From positions 4,272,501 through 4,336,500 of the forward strand of contig NC_021505.1 of the NCBI RefSeq assembly GCF_000412675.1: DNA of 64,000 nucleotides, written 5' to 3'. Shown one piece after another: positions 55,643 through 64,000 of the stretch (position 1 is the first letter of the stretch; each line of letters begins with the position of its first letter). The position numbers and the translations under genes were made by a program. The stretch comes from Pseudomonas putida NBRC 14164. GTDB taxonomy: Bacteria; Pseudomonadota; Gammaproteobacteria; Pseudomonadales; Pseudomonadaceae. The notes under the pieces are model-generated. The model was given only the letters and a program-made list of their open reading frames with translations. It was not told the DNA's origin and searched no databases.

Positions 55643-56857
55643 ATGGACGCGCCTGCACACACACCTTCAACGCCATTGCGGCTGACAGACATCCTCCACC
55701 CCGTGGTGGCGGGGCTCGTTTCAGTCATCGTCAACTATGGCGGCACCTTCATCCTGGTGTTCCAGGCCGCCAAGGTTGCCGGGCTGAGCCCGGAACTGAC
55801 TTCATCCTGGGTCTGGGCCGTGTCGATCGGTGTCGGCCTCAGCGGCCTGCTGCTGTCCTGGTACAGCCGCGAACCGGTGATCACCGCCTGGTCCACGCCG
55901 GCAGCCGCATTTTTGGTCACGGCCCTGGCCACCGTGCCTTACAGCGAAGCCATCGGTGCCTACTTGTTGTCGGCCGCCGGCTTCGTGGTGCTAGGGCTGA
56001 CCGGGTGCTTCGAGCGCCTGGTGCGGGTCATCCCCGGAGGCGTTGCGGCAGGACTGCTGGCGGGTATCCTGCTGCAGTTCGGCATCGGCGCCTTTGCCGG
56101 CCTGTCGGTTGACCCGGCCCTGGCAGGGCTGCTGATTGTGGCCTACGTGGCCTTCAAACGCTTCACCGCCCGCTACGCCGTGGTGGGCATTCTGATACTG
56201 GGGCTGGGCTACCTGCTGCTGCAGGGGCAAGCAGGCCTGGCGACGCTGCGCCTGGAGTTCGCCGCACCGGTGTTCACGGCGCCTACCTTCTCCCTCAACG
56301 CTGCCCTCAGCGTGGCCCTGCCATTGTTCCTGATCACCCTCACCGGCCAGTACATGCCCGGCATGCTGGTGCTGCGCAACGACGGCTTCAAGACCAGCGC
56401 CAACCCGATTGTCGCGGTCACCGGCCTGGGCTCGTTGCTGATGGCGCCATTCGGTTCACACGCTTTCAACATCGCCGCCATCACCGCGGCCATCTGCACC
56501 GGCAAGGAAGCCCATGAGGACCCGGGCAAGCGTTGGGTTGCGGGGATTGCTGCCGGTGCCTGCTACATCCTCGTGGGGGTGTTCGGGGTCACCTTGGCGA
56601 GTGTATTCATGGCCCTGCCGGGTACCTTCATCACCACCCTGGCCGGCCTCGCCCTGCTGGGCACCATCGGAGGCAGCCTGGCCAGTGCAATGGCCGATGC
56701 CCGCTCGCGCGAAGCCGCACTGATCACCTTCCTGGCGGCGGCGGCCAACATCAGCCTGTTCGGCATTGGCGGAGCCTTCTGGGGGCTGGTCATTGGCCTG
56801 CTGGCCTATGCCGTGCTGAACGGGCGCCTGCCTCGCGTCAACCGTTCACCCCGGTAA
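55643..56857 (+). CDS. BenE-family benzoate/H+ symporter homologue
   Basis: A 404-residue membrane protein with about 11-12 helices. It matches the BenE family along its length, including VNYGGTFILVFQAAKVAGLS near the start, SWYSREPVITAWSTPAAAFL near 74, and MPGMLVLRNDGFKTSANPI near 235. BenE takes up benzoate with protons in Acinetobacter, but benzoate genes are absent here and the operon has aldolase-type enzymes. The substrate may therefore be another carboxylate. AGAGG precedes the ATG. Confidence 0.88.
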   Translation: MDAPAHTPSTPLRLTDILHPVVAGLVSVIVNYGGTFILVFQAAKVAGLSPELTSSWVWAVSIGVGLSGLLLSWYSREPVITAWSTPAAAFLVTALATVPYSEAIGAYLLSAAGFVVLGLTGCFERLVRVIPGGVAAGLLAGILLQFGIGAFAGLSVDPALAGLLIVAYVAFKRFTARYAVVGILILGLGYLLLQGQAGLATLRLEFAAPVFTAPTFSLNAALSVALPLFLITLTGQYMPGMLVLRNDGFKTSANPIVAVTGLGSLLMAPFGSHAFNIAAITAAICTGKEAHEDPGKRWVAGIAAGACYILVGVFGVTLASVFMALPGTFITTLAGLALLGTIGGSLASAMADARSREAALITFLAAAANISLFGIGGAFWGLVIGLLAYAVLNGRLPRVNRSPR

Positions 56858-56914
56858 AAGCTTGCCACCCCCCCTACCCTGCGCCATGTGCCCACGCCGT
56901 TCGACAGGTATCGC

Positions 56915-58117
56915 ATGCCCCACGCTGGCCCCAAGCTACTTACACAAATTGCTGCCGTGCACTTCGTCAGCCATGTGCACATCATGCTGATCCCGGCATT
57001 GCTACCCGTACTCCCTGGCCTGCTGGGCGTGGGGTTCGTCGAGCTTGGCGTAGCCCTGGCGGTGTTCAACATCGTCTCTGCCCTGGTGCAGGCACCGCTG
57101 GGCTATGCCGTCGACCACTACGGTGCGCGCAAGGTGCTCAAGGCAGGGTTGTTGCTGGGCAGCCTCAGTTTCCTGCTGCTGGCGGTCAGCCCCGGCTATG
57201 CGGTGTTGCTGGTAACGATGGCCATGGCGGGCCTCGCCAATGGCGTGTACCACCCTGCCGATTACGCGTTGCTGGCCAACGGCATCGAGCAAGGCCGCCT
57301 GGGGCGCTCGTTTTCGATCCATACGTTCGCCGGTTTCCTCGGTTCGGCGGTAACGCCAGCGGTGTTTCTCGGCATTGCCGCCGCGTTCGGTACACAGGCA
57401 GCCTTGGCAGCGGGTGCAGTGATGGGTGTTGCCGCTCTGCTGCTGATCTCGGTGCCAGGCAGCGGTGTCTATCAGGTACCCGGGCATGGCCGCACAAGTG
57501 GCGCCGGGGCTGCCGCTGCGCCGGGCCGCGTGCGCTTGCTCACGCCGATGATCGGCGTGTTGACGGTGCTGTTCGTCCTGCTGAACCTGAGTACCAGTGC
57601 CATCGAGAAGTTCTCCGTAGCCGCCCTGGTCCAGGGCCAAGGCCTGACCCTGGCCTGGGCGAATACGGCGCTCACGGCCTTTCTGCTGTGCAGTGCAGTG
57701 GGCGTCTTGTGCGGCGGGGCCTTGGCTGACCGCACCCGCCGCCATGGCCTGGTGGCCGCCATGGCCTTTGCCCTGGCGGCGGCGCTGACGACGCTGGTGG
57801 CGCTGGGGCTGGTGCAAGGCTGGGCATTGGTGGTGGTGCTCGGGGCCATCGGCTTGCTGACCGGGGTCATCGCACCATCGCGGGACATGCTGGTCAAGGC
57901 AGCAGCACCACGTGGTGCCGAGGGCAAAACCTTCGGGCTGGTCTCGACCGGCTTCAATATCGGCGGCGCCATCGGGCCGGTTGCGTTCGGCTGGATGCTC
58001 GACCAGCGCCTGCCTGAGGGCATCTTCATCGCTTCGGTGGTGTTCATGCTGCTGACCGTGCTGCTGACCCTGGCGCAGGAGGCGTATTTAGCCAGTAAGC
58101 GTCGCCAGCTGGCTTAG
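56915..58117 (+). CDS. MFS transporter
   Basis: A 400-residue 12-helix major facilitator protein with a central loop around residue 190-205. VDHYGARKVLKAGLLLG near 68 is the motif A between helices 2 and 3, and MAGLANGVYHPADYALLA near 105 resembles the fosmidomycin-resistance branch. The ATG at 56915 has AGG upstream; a GTG nine codons before it is possible. It follows the BenE-like gene after 57 bases and may export a product or toxic intermediate. The substrate cannot be told. Confidence 0.85.
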   Translation: MPHAGPKLLTQIAAVHFVSHVHIMLIPALLPVLPGLLGVGFVELGVALAVFNIVSALVQAPLGYAVDHYGARKVLKAGLLLGSLSFLLLAVSPGYAVLLVTMAMAGLANGVYHPADYALLANGIEQGRLGRSFSIHTFAGFLGSAVTPAVFLGIAAAFGTQAALAAGAVMGVAALLLISVPGSGVYQVPGHGRTSGAGAAAAPGRVRLLTPMIGVLTVLFVLLNLSTSAIEKFSVAALVQGQGLTLAWANTALTAFLLCSAVGVLCGGALADRTRRHGLVAAMAFALAAALTTLVALGLVQGWALVVVLGAIGLLTGVIAPSRDMLVKAAAPRGAEGKTFGLVSTGFNIGGAIGPVAFGWMLDQRLPEGIFIASVVFMLLTVLLTLAQEAYLASKRRQLA

Positions 58118-58121
58118 ACCC

Positions 58122-58232
58122 TAGGGCTGCCTTGCAGCCCTTTCGCCGGCAAGCTCCCACAGGACTCCACACTTCTTGAGTGCGGCGCGATCCGTGTGGG
58201 AGCCGGCTTGCCGGCGATGAGGCCGGTTCAGG
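58122..58232. repeat. REP doublet downstream of the MFS gene
   Basis: TTTCGCCGGCAAGCTCCCAC is mirrored by GTGGGAGCCGGCTTGCCGGC and GATGAGGCC. The left arm lacks a few bases of the usual core. It sits between converging genes, and its right arm reaches the stop of the lipase gene. Confidence 0.8.
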
Positions 58233-59496
58233 TTGATAAAGCTACCGGGTTCGGATGCACCACTCGACCGCCTGCCGCTGGCCGATTGATGAACAGCACA
58301 TCCAGCACACTGTTACGCAACCCCTTCAGCGCATTCCAGTTCGCCGAGGCGTGCACATACCTGTCACGCAACAACCGCTGCTCCTTCTCGGTCAACCGCG
58401 GCTGCTCACATTCACCCAGGGCAAACGCATGCAACTTGCGGCTGATCTCCAGCAATTCAAACGGCAACCCATGCTCAGCCTGCCCGCCCAACGGCCCAAA
58501 CGGCACCCCCGCACGCACCGCCAGCGCGCGCATGACACTCAGGTAAACCCGTGAAAGCTGACCCGCCACCTCCCGCTCCCGGTACACCGCCGCATACACC
58601 TGCTTTTGCGCCTCATAAGGCCGCCCACCGGCAATCGGTTCTTCCCAGGTAATCACCCGCGCGCCAAGGCCGCCAAACGCCGACGCCACCAAGGCGCTGA
58701 CTGTGCTGTACACGCGGGTCTGTTCAGCGCGGATGCGCAGCGGCACACGCTGTGACTGCGGTTTGCACAGCAGTACCTGCTCTTGCGTACTGTTCGGGTA
58801 ACCACCACCAATATTCGAATGCACACCCGGCAACACGATGTCGTGACCACTGCTCACCAATGGGAAGTTGTGCCGCTGCTCATCCCCGGCCACCAATTGC
58901 ACCACGTGCCGGGCAATACCCTCACCCAGGCCCAGGCGCAAGCCGCCATGGCGGTCGTCGGCAGGGTCGAAATCGCCCTGCAACGGCGCAACGATCGCCG
59001 CTACGGTGTCGAACAGACCTATGAAATTGATCGTGATGCCGCAAGTGACGGCCAGCACCCGGCCCCCGTCAGCGTGCAGCAGATTTGCCAAGTGACGCAC
59101 CGCCGCGGCACCGCGGCTGAAGCCGAACAGGTCGAACTCGACCCCCTCGAGTCTTGCGAGCGGATGGGCGTGCGCCCAATCCCGCAGCTGGCCGGCGATA
59201 CCCTCCAATGCCTCGGTGACTCGCGCTTCGACGCCGGTGCGCCCGCGCCCGGTGGCCGAGGCATACGCATGATCCTCAGCGCCCTCCAGGGTGCCCACCC
59301 CCTCGACATAACGGCTGAGAAACGCCATTGCACCGTCGCCGCTCGCCCCCTCTGCCGGATAAAGCGCGTGCAACAGGGCCACATTGCTCAAGGCGTTGGT
59401 ATAACTGGCGCCCTTGCCGCCGTTCGACTCTGTGGGCATCACATTGTGCTGATTATTACCGGTGCCATCGAAAAACACGCCAAATCTCAAGATCAT
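58228..59496 (-). CDS. DUF2235-domain hydrolase, Tle1-like lipase effector candidate
   Basis: A 422-residue protein with the DUF2235 alpha/beta hydrolase domain. The start MILRFGVFFDGTGNN has the family FDGT-N motif, Ser127 lies in the nucleophile elbow FGFSRGAA, IGLFDTVAAI near 165 is the usual acid region, and LPGVHSNIGGGY near 230 is the conserved acid/glycine motif (often HSDIGGGY). Many such proteins are type VI phospholipase effectors (Tle1 group). No immunity, VgrG or PAAR gene is next to it, so secretion is unproven. Starts at 59574 and 59556 are also in frame, with weak ribosome sites. The C-terminal part has no recognised domain. Confidence 0.75.
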   Translation of the reverse strand: MILRFGVFFDGTGNNQHNVMPTESNGGKGASYTNALSNVALLHALYPAEGASGDGAMAFLSRYVEGVGTLEGAEDHAYASATGRGRTGVEARVTEALEGIAGQLRDWAHAHPLARLEGVEFDLFGFSRGAAAVRHLANLLHADGGRVLAVTCGITINFIGLFDTVAAIVAPLQGDFDPADDRHGGLRLGLGEGIARHVVQLVAGDEQRHNFPLVSSGHDIVLPGVHSNIGGGYPNSTQEQVLLCKPQSQRVPLRIRAEQTRVYSTVSALVASAFGGLGARVITWEEPIAGGRPYEAQKQVYAAVYREREVAGQLSRVYLSVMRALAVRAGVPFGPLGGQAEHGLPFELLEISRKLHAFALGECEQPRLTEKEQRLLRDRYVHASANWNALKGLRNSVLDVLFINRPAAGGRVVHPNPVALST

Positions 59497-59727
59497 CGTT
59501 GTGCGCCTGCTTGCGTCAAAAACACAAGCAGGCGCCAGGGCGCCGACGCTGAACATCAGCCTATGGCCAGCCATTTGCAGGACATTTCTGTACTTGCATG
59601 GCCCAGGGCTGGATAAATTTCCAAGCCGCCATTGGTCGCCACCCCCCCGGATGGATTAAAGTATCACCCCTTGCCAGGGCAGCTGCCTCCAGCCCCGCCT
59701 GCGGCCCCATACCAGGAACCGTCGCCG

Positions 59728-60687
<960 letters not shown>

Positions 60688-60691
60688 GCCC

Positions 60692-61636
60692 ATGCCCACC
60701 GCGCAGCTGGCCGAACCCGGCATCCGCATAGGCCTTGCCGAACTGATCGACATGCGCCACCGCGTGCGCGAAATCCAGCTGTTTTCCAAGCCCGGCCAAC
60801 GCAGCCCGCTGGTGGGCCTGCACCACTCCAAGCTGCGTGGACGCGGAGTGGACTTCGACCAGGTGCGCGTGTATCAGGCCGGCGACGATGTGCGCAACAT
60901 CGACTGGCGGGTCACTGCACGCACCCAGGAACCGCACACCAAGCTGTTCCACGAAGAGCGCGAGCGGCCGATCTTCATCCTTGTCGAGCAAAGCCAGCGG
61001 CTGTTCTTCGGTTCGGGCCTGCTGTTCAAGTCGGTACTGGCGGCCCAGGCCGCGGCCCTGTTCGGCTGGGCCGCACTGGGGCACAACGACCGCATCGGCG
61101 GGCTGGTATTCGGCGACAACGACCCCCACGAGATCAAGCCTCGGCGCAGCAAACAGAGCCTGCTGCAACTGCTCAACCGCCTGGCCAAGGTCAACCAGTC
61201 GCTGCACACCGAAGCCGTGCCACAGGCCGACAGCCTTGGCCTGGCCTTGCGCCGGGCCCGCGAAGTACTGCGCCCGGGCAGCCTGGCCATTGTCATATGT
61301 GACGAGCGTTCGTTGAGCGCACAGTGCGAGCAGCACCTGGCCATGCTCTCGCGTCACTGCGACCTGCTGCTATTGCCCGTATCCGACCCGCTCGACCACG
61401 CCCTGCCCGCCGCCGGCCTGTTACGTTTCGCCCAGCGCGGTGCGCAGCTGGAGCTCGACACCCTGGACGCCAACCTGCGCCAGGCTTATCGCAAGCAGGC
61501 CGAGGCACGCATCGAGCGCTGGGAGCTGATGGCCCAGAAGCTGCGCGTCGTGCTGATGCCACTTAGCACCCAAAGCGACATGATCGAGCAGTTGCGCGAA
61601 TACCTGAACGCCCAGCGGCCACGGAGCGCGTCATGA
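60692..61636 (+). CDS. DUF58-domain protein of the MoxR operon
   Basis: A 314-residue soluble protein with the DUF58 core GVDFDQVRVYQAGDDVRNID followed by WRVTARTQEPHTK near 52-85, and a VWA-like C-terminal half. The role is unknown; DUF58 proteins always accompany MoxR ATPases and VWA partners. It starts four bases after the moxR stop and overlaps the next gene by four bases. Confidence 0.88.
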   Translation: MPTAQLAEPGIRIGLAELIDMRHRVREIQLFSKPGQRSPLVGLHHSKLRGRGVDFDQVRVYQAGDDVRNIDWRVTARTQEPHTKLFHEERERPIFILVEQSQRLFFGSGLLFKSVLAAQAAALFGWAALGHNDRIGGLVFGDNDPHEIKPRRSKQSLLQLLNRLAKVNQSLHTEAVPQADSLGLALRRAREVLRPGSLAIVICDERSLSAQCEQHLAMLSRHCDLLLLPVSDPLDHALPAAGLLRFAQRGAQLELDTLDANLRQAYRKQAEARIERWELMAQKLRVVLMPLSTQSDMIEQLREYLNAQRPRSAS

Positions 61637-62127
61637 ACCCGCTCGACCAGTTGCATCCGCTGATCGACCCGACGCCTGTCGGCCTATGGCCGCCGGCACC
61701 CGGCTGGTGGCTGCTGCTGGCCGTGCTGCCATTGCTGGGTTGGGGGCTGTGGCGGCTGCGCCGCTGGCGCCCGGGCAAACGCCGCATCGTGCGGGCCGAA
61801 CAACCCCTGGACCCGGTGCGTGTGGAAGCCCTGGCCGAGCTGGCACGCCTGCCGCGCCCGTACGACGGCGCCCCGGCCGGCGCTTGGCTGCAACAGATCA
61901 ATGCCCTGCTCAAGCGCCTGTGCCGCAGCCATTATCCGGGTGCCAACAGCCACACCCTCAACGGCCGCCAATGGCTGGCATTTCTCGACAACCGCTGCCC
62001 GGCCGCCGGCCTGACCCGCTGGATGGTGCTGGTCGAGGGCGCCTACAAGCCCGAGTGCAAGCTCGACGACAAGGCCATTGTCGGGCTCAGCCAGGCCGTC
62101 GAAACCTGGATCCGCAAGCATGTTTGA
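61633..62127 (+). CDS. DUF4381-family membrane protein
   Basis: A 164-residue protein with one TM helix near residue 24-42 (PGWWLLLAVLPLLGWGLWRL) and a cytosolic tail containing WLQQINALLKRLCRSHYPG near 92 and LNGRQWLAFLDNRCP. This pattern fits DUF4381, a usual member of MoxR-VWA operons. The start overlaps the DUF58 stop and its stop overlaps the next start by eight bases, showing tight coupling. Confidence 0.85.
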   Translation: MNPLDQLHPLIDPTPVGLWPPAPGWWLLLAVLPLLGWGLWRLRRWRPGKRRIVRAEQPLDPVRVEALAELARLPRPYDGAPAGAWLQQINALLKRLCRSHYPGANSHTLNGRQWLAFLDNRCPAAGLTRWMVLVEGAYKPECKLDDKAIVGLSQAVETWIRKHV

Positions 62128-63196
62128 ACTGGCCTGGCCGTGGGTCTTCGCCCTGTTGCCGCTGCCTTGGCTGGCGCGCCTGCTGTTGCCAGCCGCCGAC
62201 AGCGGCGAGCCGGTGCTCAAGGTCGGCTTCCTCAACGAACTGGAAAGCCTGGCCGGGCGCCGCGCACGCCTCAACCTGCCCACCTGGCGCCAGCAAGCGC
62301 CGTTCGTGGTCATCTGGCTGTTGCTGCTATGCGCCGCCGCCCGCCCGCAGTGGCTGGGCGAACCGGTACCGGTGGCTGCCAGTGGCCGCGACCTGCTGGT
62401 GGCGGTGGACGTGTCCGGGTCGATGGACTTCCCCGACATGCAGTGGCAAAACGAAGACATCAGCCGGCTCGATCTGGTCAAGGCACTGATGGGCGACTTT
62501 CTGCAAGACCGTGAAGGCGACCGCGTGGGCCTGATCCTGTTCGGCAGCCAGGCGTACCTGCAGGCACCACTCACCTTCGACCGGCGCACCGTGCGCACCT
62601 TCCTTGACGAAGCGCAGATCGGCATCGCCGGCAAAAATACTGCCATCGGTGACGCCATTGGCCTGGCGGTCAAGCGCCTGCGCCAACGGCCGGCCCAAAG
62701 CCGGGTGCTGGTGCTGATCACCGACGGCGCCAACAACGGTGGGCAAATCCACCCGCTGACCGCTGCTCGCCTGGCCGCCCAGGAAGGGGTACGCATCTAC
62801 ACCATCGGCATCGGCGCCAACCCCGACGCCAGTGGCACACCTGGCCTGCTTGGCCTCAACCCGAGCCTGGACCTGGATGAAGCCTCACTCAAGGAAATCG
62901 CCGACATCACCCACGGTGCCTATTTCCGTGCCCATGACGGCGCCGAGCTGGACGCCATCGGCGACGCCCTTGATCAGTTGGAGCCGGTAGCCCAGCAACC
63001 GACCCCGGCACGCACGGCCCAGGCCCTCTACGCCTGGCCCCTGGCCCTGGCCCTGCTGCTCAGCGTGCTGCTGGTGGTGGCCGTGCAATGGCCCGACAAC
63101 CTGCTACAACGGCTGCTGCGCAAGCCGCGGTTCCTGCAGCCGCACCCGGAATGGCGCCAGCGCCTGAAGCGCCTGCGCCTGAGGAGGCGGCGATGA
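62120..63196 (+). CDS. VWA-domain membrane protein (BatA-like)
   Basis: A 358-residue protein with TM helices near 3-20, 58-76 and 305-325, placing the VWA domain (about 90-290) at the membrane. The metal-ion site is intact: Asp97, Ser99 and Ser101 in VDVSGSMD, then a threonine near NTAIGDAIG and an aspartate in LITDGANNGG. It is likely the metal-dependent binding partner of the MoxR ATPase, as in Bat systems. The C terminus is strongly basic (RLKRLRLRRRR). The next gene overlaps by four bases. Confidence 0.9.
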   Translation: MFELAWPWVFALLPLPWLARLLLPAADSGEPVLKVGFLNELESLAGRRARLNLPTWRQQAPFVVIWLLLLCAAARPQWLGEPVPVAASGRDLLVAVDVSGSMDFPDMQWQNEDISRLDLVKALMGDFLQDREGDRVGLILFGSQAYLQAPLTFDRRTVRTFLDEAQIGIAGKNTAIGDAIGLAVKRLRQRPAQSRVLVLITDGANNGGQIHPLTAARLAAQEGVRIYTIGIGANPDASGTPGLLGLNPSLDLDEASLKEIADITHGAYFRAHDGAELDAIGDALDQLEPVAQQPTPARTAQALYAWPLALALLLSVLLVVAVQWPDNLLQRLLRKPRFLQPHPEWRQRLKRLRLRRRR

Positions 63197-64000
63197 TCGA
63201 TCTGTGGCCCCAATGGCTGCGCCCACTGTGGTTGCTGGCCGTGCCCCTGCTCGGCTGGCTGCTGTACAAGCTGTGGCACAGGCGCAAGCGCGCCGGGCGC
63301 TGGCAGATGATCTTGCCGCCCGCCTTCCATGGCGTATTGCTGGGCGGTGGCAGCGGCAGCACCAGCAAGCTGCCGTGGATAGCACTGGGCCTGGCCTGGG
63401 CGCTGGTGGTCCTGGCCCTGCTCGGGCCCAGCTGGCAACGCGTGGAAGAAAGCCGCCAACGCCCGGCCGACCCGCTGGTGATCTTGCTGGAGCTGACCCC
63501 ACAGATGCTCGCCGAAGACAGCCCGCCCAACCGCCTGGAACAGGCCCGGCGCAAGGTCCTCGACCTGCTCGAACACCGCCGCGACAGCCAGACCGCGCTG
63601 GTGGTGTACGCCGGCTCGGCGCACACCCTGGTGCCGCTGTCCGATGACCTGGCCACCACCCGCAACCTGCTGGAGTCCATCGACCCGTCGATCATGCCAA
63701 AACCCGGCCAGCGCGCCGACCTGGCCGTGCAAAAGGGCCTGGCCCTGCTGGCCCAGAGTGGCCTGGGCCAAGGCCGCTTGCTGCTGATCGGCTCGTCGCT
63801 GAGCGCCCCGGAACGCCAAGGCATCAGCCAGGCACTCGGCCGCCAGGGCCCGAGCTTGCTGATGCTGGGTATCGGCAGCCGCGAAGGCGCCCCGGTGCGC
63901 CAGGCCAGCGGCGAATACCTCAAGGACGACCAGGGCGGAATCTTGCTGCCTCGGCTGGACAGCGCCAGCCTCAAGGGCTTCATCAGCGGCACTGGCGGGC
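63193..64000 (+). CDS. Second VWA-domain membrane protein (BatB-like), cut by the window end
   Basis: The first 269 residues of a BatB-like protein are present; the stop is outside the window. Two TM helices near 8-25 and 57-75 precede a VWA-like domain. Where the DxSxS metal motif should be (about residue 96-104) the sequence reads VILLELTPQML, so the aspartate and serines are absent. The fold is otherwise plausible (LLLIGSSLSAPERQGI near 198). It may be a degenerate VWA that binds without metal. A TPR protein would normally follow. Confidence 0.85.
   Translation, partial: MIDLWPQWLRPLWLLAVPLLGWLLYKLWHRRKRAGRWQMILPPAFHGVLLGGGSGSTSKLPWIALGLAWALVVLALLGPSWQRVEESRQRPADPLVILLELTPQMLAEDSPPNRLEQARRKVLDLLEHRRDSQTALVVYAGSAHTLVPLSDDLATTRNLLESIDPSIMPKPGQRADLAVQKGLALLAQSGLGQGRLLLIGSSLSAPERQGISQALGRQGPSLLMLGIGSREGAPVRQASGEYLKDDQGGILLPRLDSASLKGFISGTGG

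Overview
The window is high-GC DNA with the gene order and repeats of a Pseudomonas, most likely the Pseudomonas putida group. The block nasT, nitrate transporter, kinase/phosphatase, cobA, oprF, sigX, cmpX, crfX, zntB, rraA, hydrolase, ppsA/ppsR, gdhB, lysR/lysA matches the order I recall for that group. Short inverted GC-rich repeats of the Pseudomonas REP type sit in many intergenic gaps. No rRNA, tRNA, CRISPR array, insertion sequence or prophage was seen.

Layout. 1-3996: nitrate assimilation (end of NasT, an attenuated leader, a nitrate MFS carrier, a PP2C/kinase fusion, and CobA for siroheme). 4187-8714 (minus strand): envelope-stress block oprF, sigX, cmpX, crfX, then zntB and rraA. 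9122-18615: central carbon and nitrogen enzymes, with a hydrolase, the divergent ppsA/ppsR pair and the giant NAD-glutamate dehydrogenase. 19416-21677: divergent lysR/lysA with a 22-bp palindrome between them. 21927-25968: an iron-type cell-surface signalling set (FecI-like sigma, FecR-like regulator, TonB receptor). 26264-30060: a VasX-like type VI effector and a probable membrane immunity protein, with an AT-rich junction. 30163-33530: a broken small gene, a Nudix hydrolase, LysR, GNAT and AraC genes. 33634-38738: an EmrAB-type efflux operon and a GntR regulator. 38939-43653: a MexHI-type RND pump divergent from SoxR, with an intact SoxR box. 44088-50325: a LysR-controlled operon for an unidentified carboxylate (PrpF/GalD-like isomerase, two carriers, an OprD porin). 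51033-53177: a HAD phosphatase fused to mannitol-1-phosphate dehydrogenase, as in the Acinetobacter mannitol synthesis enzyme. 53829-58117: an operon of uncharacterised specificity (class II aldolase, DapA-like lyase, BenE and MFS carriers) behind an operator-like palindrome. 58228-59496: a DUF2235 (Tle1-like) lipase candidate. 59728-64000: a MoxR/DUF58/VWA (Bat-like) operon running off the end.

The items most worth a second look are the chimeric effector-immunity pair, the HAD-mannitol dehydrogenase fusion, the NasT-type leader with an ANTAR-like hexaloop, the terminator-like hairpin in the ppsA leader, and the two catabolic operons of unknown substrate. Functions are read from motifs and family knowledge; no database search was run.
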